Source: CAYXBG01 sp964463145 | GTDB taxonomy: Bacteria > Acidobacteriota > UBA6911 > RPQK01 > CBDAPI01 | Direction of reading: 5' to 3' | DNA length: 10,333 nt | NCBI GenBank assembly: GCA_964463145.1 | Contig: CAYXBG010000063.1 | Location: forward strand, 1 to 10,333 | In this document: positions 7,159 through 10,333 of the stretch, one piece after another | Layout of the letters: each line of letters begins with the position of its first letter | How positions within the stretch are numbered: position 1 is the first letter of the stretch | Program-made: the position numbers and the translations under genes | The notes under the pieces: generated by a model | What the model was told of the DNA's origin: nothing | The model's input: only the letters and a program-made list of their open reading frames with translations | The model's database searches: none

Positions 7159-8058
7159 ATGCAAACACTCCTTGAAGCAATAAGAAAAAAACCGCTCGTT
7201 GGTGACGGTGCTATGGGCACCCAGTTGCAGCTTGCCGGCCTCGAACCCGGGGGGTGTGGCGAAGGCTGGAATGTCCAAAAACCTGAACAAATCGAGAAGA
7301 TCCAGAGAAAATACGTGGAAGCTGGATCCGACATCCTGCTAACCAATACTTTCGGTGGATGTCGCATCATGTTGGAAAGACATGGACTTGGGAACAAAGT
7401 CTCCGAAATTAACCAGGAAAGTGTAGCAATCGCTCGGCGCGCCTTTGGCTCACAAGGAGGTTATGTACTAGGAGACATCGGGCCCTTTGGTGGCCTAATG
7501 GAGCCATACGGCGATATTAAGCCACAAGATGTCCAAGCTGCATTTCAAGAGCAGGCCCAAGCTCTAATTCAAGGCGGCGCGGACGGCATAATAATTGAGA
7601 CTCAAACCTCCCTCGAAGAACTTCGTCTTGGCATTGAAGCTGCCCAACAAGCTAACGCTCCTTGCGTGGTAGCCTCTATGGCTTTCGATATCACTCGCGA
7701 TGGTAGTGAGGCTCGTACTATGATGGGGATCGATCCGGAAACTGCAGCTCAATTTATGGCCTCTATGGGCGTTGATATTGCAGGGTTGAACTGTGGATCG
7801 GGGATTGACATGGAATGGGCAGCAAAAATTGCTCGGCGCTACAGCCGAATTTTGAAGGACGTCCCGATAATGGCCCAGCCTAATGCTGGACTACCTGAAC
7901 TAATAAAATTACAGGTCGTATATAAGCAAACTCCAAAGGAGATGGCGACAGATTTGGATCAACTGCTTGAAGCTGGCGCCCGGATCGTCGGGGGATGCTG
8001 TGGGAGTACCCCAGCCCACCTCGCGGAGATTAGGCACAAAATAGACCAATTAACGTGA
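7159..8058 (+). CDS. Homocysteine S-methyltransferase family protein (MetH N-terminal-domain type), 299 aa
   Basis: A zinc-dependent TIM-barrel methyltransferase corresponding to the first domain of cobalamin-dependent methionine synthase and to betaine-homocysteine methyltransferase-type enzymes. Family landmarks are all visible: GDGAMGTQLQ (15-24), TNTFGG (63-68), GDIGPFGG (105-112), ETQTSLEE (147-154), GLNCG with Cys212, AQPNAGLP (239-246) and GGCCGSTPAH (278-287) with Cys280 and Cys281. The three cysteines form the complete zinc site that activates the thiol of homocysteine. At about 300 residues it carries only this domain, with no fused folate, B12 or activation modules; those functions would be supplied by neighbouring genes. 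A GAGAGG ribosome site lies five bases before the ATG, 9 bases after the preceding stop. The probable reaction is transfer of the methyl group from the methyl-corrinoid protein to homocysteine, giving methionine. The thiol acceptor could differ, since the substrate pocket cannot be judged by eye. Confidence 0.9.
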   Translation: MQTLLEAIRKKPLVGDGAMGTQLQLAGLEPGGCGEGWNVQKPEQIEKIQRKYVEAGSDILLTNTFGGCRIMLERHGLGNKVSEINQESVAIARRAFGSQGGYVLGDIGPFGGLMEPYGDIKPQDVQAAFQEQAQALIQGGADGIIIETQTSLEELRLGIEAAQQANAPCVVASMAFDITRDGSEARTMMGIDPETAAQFMASMGVDIAGLNCGSGIDMEWAAKIARRYSRILKDVPIMAQPNAGLPELIKLQVVYKQTPKEMATDLDQLLEAGARIVGGCCGSTPAHLAEIRHKIDQLT

Positions 8059-8070
8059 TCGGAAATTAAG

Positions 8071-8415
8071 ATGAAACTATTCGTTGGAAGTGAAGATTTG
8101 GAATCTGAAACTCTAATACCCCCATCCCAGCCAGATGGATCAAAAATTGGAGTAAACTACGCGGATGCTTACATAAAAACATTAAACACAAGTACAGAAG
8201 AAGGCCTCAAAATTACTTGTAAGAGACGAGGACTGAAAATCATTCTAACGATCGGAGACAGGAAAGGTGAGGGCCTAATGCGTCGACTAGAGCATGGGCC
8301 GGATGTTAAGCATATCCTGCAGCAGGCACTGCAGGAGGCCGCCCAAGCAGCAGGAGCAGTTTTGCTCATAGAAAACACCTCGATCTATCTAGAACTGAAA
8401 CCAACGCTCGATTAG
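8071..8415 (+). CDS. Hypothetical protein, 114 aa, within corrinoid operon
   Basis: I do not recognise this protein. It is soluble, with no signal peptide or membrane segment. The first ~40 residues are polar and probably extended. The rest alternates likely beta strands (GLKITC 45-50, LKIILTIGD 55-63, AGAVLLIEN 93-101, SIYLELK 103-109) with one long amphipathic helix (about 76-92, rich in Gln and Ala). That pattern suggests a compact alpha/beta domain. It has a single Cys (Cys50) and a basic/glycine loop GDRKGEG (62-68). It sits 12 bases after the homocysteine methyltransferase stop and 19 bases before the URO-D gene, so it is almost certainly co-transcribed. Only a GGA seven bases upstream serves as a ribosome site. 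The placement between two methyltransferase genes suggests a small subunit or adaptor of one of them, but this is inference. Confidence 0.7.
   Translation: MKLFVGSEDLESETLIPPSQPDGSKIGVNYADAYIKTLNTSTEEGLKITCKRRGLKIILTIGDRKGEGLMRRLEHGPDVKHILQQALQEAAQAAGAVLLIENTSIYLELKPTLD
8315..8336. repeat. 8-bp perfect inverted repeat inside the 114-aa gene
   Basis: TCCTGCAG at 8315-8322 and CTGCAGGA at 8329-8336 are perfect inverted copies around a 6-base spacer. They could form a stable hairpin in the operon mRNA about 100 bases before the URO-D start. The same bases encode Gln/Ala-rich helix codons (LQQALQEA), so the repeat may be a by-product of repeated CTGCAG codons rather than a regulatory element. 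Confidence 0.35.
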
Positions 8416-8421
8416 ATATCT

Positions 8422-8427
8422 AGGAGA
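8422..8427 (+). promoter_or_regulatory. Shine-Dalgarno site of the URO-D family gene
   Basis: AGGAGA lies seven bases before the ATG at 8435. It is the strongest ribosome site in the operon, which suggests the URO-D family protein is translated more efficiently than the upstream genes. Confidence 0.7.
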
Positions 8428-8434
8428 AGTTGTT

Positions 8435-9535
8435 ATGACGGAAAACACTCGCGCCCAACTAATCAGCTATATTGCTCCGTCCGCGCCGGCCACGAGGCGA
8501 CCGGCCACGGGCGAAGAACCTTTCATGCGACCCGAGATAGGATTTACTCCTAAATGGTATCGCCATGAAGCTGGAGTAGACTTCGGTGAACAGTGGCACA
8601 CCGACCCAGCTTACCGAATCCAGTCCATCATTAAGATGGCCCGACAATTAAAGAAAAAATTCGGGGCGGTCAATATAGGCAATGTAGAAAATGCAGAGGA
8701 GCCTTCTGACATTCTTACTGGCACCTTCGGAGCCTCCTTTGTAGCATCGCTCTACGGCGTCCCTATCGACTATCAGGAGGACAATTGGCCCTGGAGCACA
8801 CACCACCACTTGAGTGGAGAGGAAGTCGCCAAGCTAGAACCTCCTGATTTGGACAATAACCCCTTCTTCAATGATTTCCTGAAACAGGTCGATTGGATAC
8901 AAAGAGAGCTAGGACAAGTCGAGGGGTACATTAACTGGCAAGGTGTTATCAACAATGCCTATCGGATTCGCGGTGAAAAGTTGTTCCTCGATATGGTAAT
9001 GGAGCCAGAGCGGGCTCGCCACCTATTTGATTGCGTAACCTCGACCATGATCGAAGCCGCCAAGCGACTATATGCAATTCAGGGAAAATCGGGCGTGACC
9101 GTCGAACATTTTACTGTCAGTAACTGCTTAGTAAATATGGTGTCACCCGAGCACTATCAAGACCTCCTGCTCCCTTGTGATACAAAAATTGCAGAATCTT
9201 TTGGAACAATCGGCGTCCACAATTGCGCCTGGAATGCGAACCCTTATATAGATCACTACGCGGCATTACCGGGATTGGCCTACGTTGATATGGGAATGGA
9301 ATCGGAGCTGCCTCGAGCCCGACAGGCCTTTTCTTCTCCTCGACGAGCTATCATGTATACACCCATGGATGTCGCTAACAAGTCCTCAGAAGATATCCTA
9401 AAAGACTTGGAAAGTATCGCTCGAGATTACGGGGCCTGTGACATAGTGTTTGCAGACAACGAACTGGGCACTCCAGACGAACGCATCTTAGAACTGGTTA
9501 GATTTTGCGAACAAATCAGTGAAAAAGCAGACTAG
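8435..9535 (+). CDS. URO-D family corrinoid methyltransferase (MtaA/MtbA/OdmB-like), 366 aa
   Basis: A uroporphyrinogen-decarboxylase-fold protein of the branch used for corrinoid-dependent methyl transfer, not haem synthesis. The C-terminal half carries GTIGVHNCAWN (257-267), where His262-x-Cys264 matches the zinc-binding H-x-C motif of MtaA/MtbA-type enzymes. A third ligand could be Cys335 (YGACDIVF), 71 residues further on, close to the roughly 76-residue spacing in MtaA, but its alignment is uncertain. The FADNELGTPDERI ending matches the family's xTPxENI-type C-terminal helix start. The N-terminal ~60 residues (with WYRHEAGVDFGEQWHTDP) resemble other URO-D methyltransferases annotated as hypothetical. 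Known relatives methylate coenzyme M or act on aryl methyl ethers and chloromethane (MtaA, MtbA, OdmB/MtvB, CmuA N-terminus). The substrate here is unknown. It is the last gene of the operon. Its stop codon lies within an inverted repeat, and the convergent symporter ends 31 bases further on. Confidence 0.9.
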   Translation: MTENTRAQLISYIAPSAPATRRPATGEEPFMRPEIGFTPKWYRHEAGVDFGEQWHTDPAYRIQSIIKMARQLKKKFGAVNIGNVENAEEPSDILTGTFGASFVASLYGVPIDYQEDNWPWSTHHHLSGEEVAKLEPPDLDNNPFFNDFLKQVDWIQRELGQVEGYINWQGVINNAYRIRGEKLFLDMVMEPERARHLFDCVTSTMIEAAKRLYAIQGKSGVTVEHFTVSNCLVNMVSPEHYQDLLLPCDTKIAESFGTIGVHNCAWNANPYIDHYAALPGLAYVDMGMESELPRARQAFSSPRRAIMYTPMDVANKSSEDILKDLESIARDYGACDIVFADNELGTPDERILELVRFCEQISEKAD

Positions 9536-9578
9536 AGAAAAAATCTCAAAAAACTCTAGTAAGCGTTCAGGAACGCTT
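9531..9578. terminator. Possible terminator region between convergent genes
   Basis: Two inverted repeats fill the 31-base gap between convergent stops. ACTAGAG (9531-9537) pairs with CTCTAGT (9554-9560) around a 16-base A-rich loop, and overlaps the URO-D stop. AAGCGTT (9561-9567) pairs with AACGCTT (9572-9578) around four bases, and overlaps the symporter stop. Read on the minus strand, the second hairpin is followed by ACTAGAG and then T-runs (TTTTTT, twice), resembling an intrinsic terminator for the symporter with the T-run displaced by 7 bases. On the plus strand no T-run follows, so termination of the operon here is less certain. Confidence 0.4.
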
Positions 9579-10333
9579 GGGCTGGATCGTTGAGAGCGTA
9601 AAAACCACCAACAGTAGCGCTCCCGTCCCAAGGGTACCTATCAAAATACCGTCGATTTGACTTTGCCACCAGGCATCCCCCCGCATGAAGGTCCCCCAGG
9701 CTATGATCAAAATGCTGGCCACTATCCCCATTATCCCATGCCAACGCCTAACACGACGCTTCATCAACGCCAGCAGAAAGAGCCCTAGAATCCCTCCACC
9801 AAATATTCCCGCAATTTGCCACCAGACATCAAGTGCACTGGTAGCTCGGACCATTAAGGTAGCAAATCCCAGACCGATTACACCCCAAACTACGGTACTC
9901 CACCTCAGAAATGTGACCGATTTCCGATCACTTACCGATGGATTAATATAGCGTTTATAAAAATCGAGCAAGGTAACCGTTGCGGAACAGTTCAAGGCTG
10001 AGTCGACCGTACTCATCGCTGCAGCAAGAATAGCAGCGATAATTAACCCTTTTAGCCCTGCAGGAACCTCAGTCGCGATAAAATAGGGGAACACCTGGTC
10101 TCCCTTTACGATTTCTGGGGCTAGATGATGCAGATCTGAAGAATAGAAAGCAAACAGTGAGGTCCCAATATAAAGAAACAAGGCAGTCAGAGGCATAAAA
10201 ATCGAGGCCGAGATCCAAATCGATCGCTTTGCTGCTTTTTCATCGGGGGCGGCAGCATATTTCTGAACATAATTTTGGTCTGCTACCAAGTTCCTTAGAT
10301 TTTCAGTTAGACCATAGACGATCATCACCCAGA
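9567..10333 (-). CDS. Sodium:solute symporter (SSS family), C-terminal part, cut by window edge
   Basis: The C-terminal ~255 residues of an inner-membrane Na+-coupled solute permease. The open frame continues through the right window edge. The first in-frame GTG at 10328 is internal (a Trp codon precedes it), so the true start lies outside. About six transmembrane helices are visible. The segment with a VADQNYVQKYAAA stretch is characteristic of SSS proteins. The AAAMSTVDSALN helix holds the Ser-Thr pair that in this family (PutP, vSGLT) contributes to the Na2 sodium site. The last helices (GIMGIVASILIIAWG and GALLLVVFTL) and the short basic tail ending PKRS are typical of the C-terminus. It converges on the corrinoid operon and is not part of it. 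The substrate is not readable; relatives carry sugars, proline, sialic acid and other small organics. Confidence 0.92.
   Translation of the reverse strand, partial: WVMIVYGLTENLRNLVADQNYVQKYAAAPDEKAAKRSIWISASIFMPLTALFLYIGTSLFAFYSSDLHHLAPEIVKGDQVFPYFIATEVPAGLKGLIIAAILAAAMSTVDSALNCSATVTLLDFYKRYINPSVSDRKSVTFLRWSTVVWGVIGLGFATLMVRATSALDVWWQIAGIFGGGILGLFLLALMKRRVRRWHGIMGIVASILIIAWGTFMRGDAWWQSQIDGILIGTLGTGALLLVVFTLSTIQPKRS

Noticed and set aside
7012..7397. Minus-strand open frames across the junction of the activation-like and homocysteine methyltransferase genes
   Set aside because: They run antisense to two well-supported, tightly spaced genes and show no protein-like motifs.
8486..8509. Direct repeat of CCGGCCACG, spaced 15 bases, near the URO-D N-terminus
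   Set aside because: Two copies only, in frame, encoding PAT-RR-PAT; more likely local codon/composition effect than a functional repeat.
8435..9535. HemE (uroporphyrinogen decarboxylase of haem synthesis)
   Set aside because: The H-x-C zinc motif and operon with a corrinoid carrier and RACo fit the methyltransferase branch, and HemE's N-terminal RQAGR-type motif is not seen.

Overview
The window is a bacterial chromosome segment of about even base composition with dense, short-spaced genes. The taxon cannot be fixed from sequence alone. The redoxin with a DCPISN motif, the long MFS carrier and the sodium:solute symporter remind me of Planctomycetota/Verrucomicrobiota-type or related environmental heterotrophs, but this is a weak inference. 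I see no RNA genes, insertion sequences, CRISPR arrays or phage genes.

Layout. Left block (minus strand, 13-3153): a DapA-like aldolase/lyase, then a secreted or membrane-anchored redoxin starting 5 bases after it, then an MFS transporter with a strong ribosome binding site. Middle: a 201-base divergent intergenic region (3154-3354) that must carry the promoters for both directions. Central block (plus strand, 3355-9535): seven tightly packed genes that look like one operon. They encode a MtaC/MetH-type corrinoid protein, a small PF13769-like ('virulence factor') protein, a RACo-type [2Fe-2S]/ASKHA corrinoid reductive activator, a MetH-activation-domain-like protein with an unrecognised Cys-rich C-terminal extension, a homocysteine S-methyltransferase family protein, a 114-residue orphan, and a uroporphyrinogen-decarboxylase (URO-D) family methyltransferase. 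Right edge: the C-terminal part of a sodium:solute symporter on the minus strand, convergent with the operon and cut by the window end.

How the genes may work together. The central operon holds the parts of a modular corrinoid methyl-transfer system. The URO-D family enzyme probably moves a methyl group to or from the Co(I)/methyl-Co corrinoid protein. The homocysteine methyltransferase homologue, with its Cys zinc site intact, probably does the other half reaction. RACo, and perhaps the MetH-activation-like protein, would rescue Co(II) back to Co(I). It resembles a methionine synthase split into separate polypeptides, but the methyl-tetrahydrofolate (pterin-binding) module is absent here and a URO-D family enzyme is present instead. 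My leading hypothesis is a folate-independent route that strips a methyl group from an unknown methylated compound and delivers it to homocysteine or another thiol. The flanking symporter, MFS carrier and aldolase-like gene could belong to uptake and catabolism of a related compound, but nothing in the sequence proves that link.
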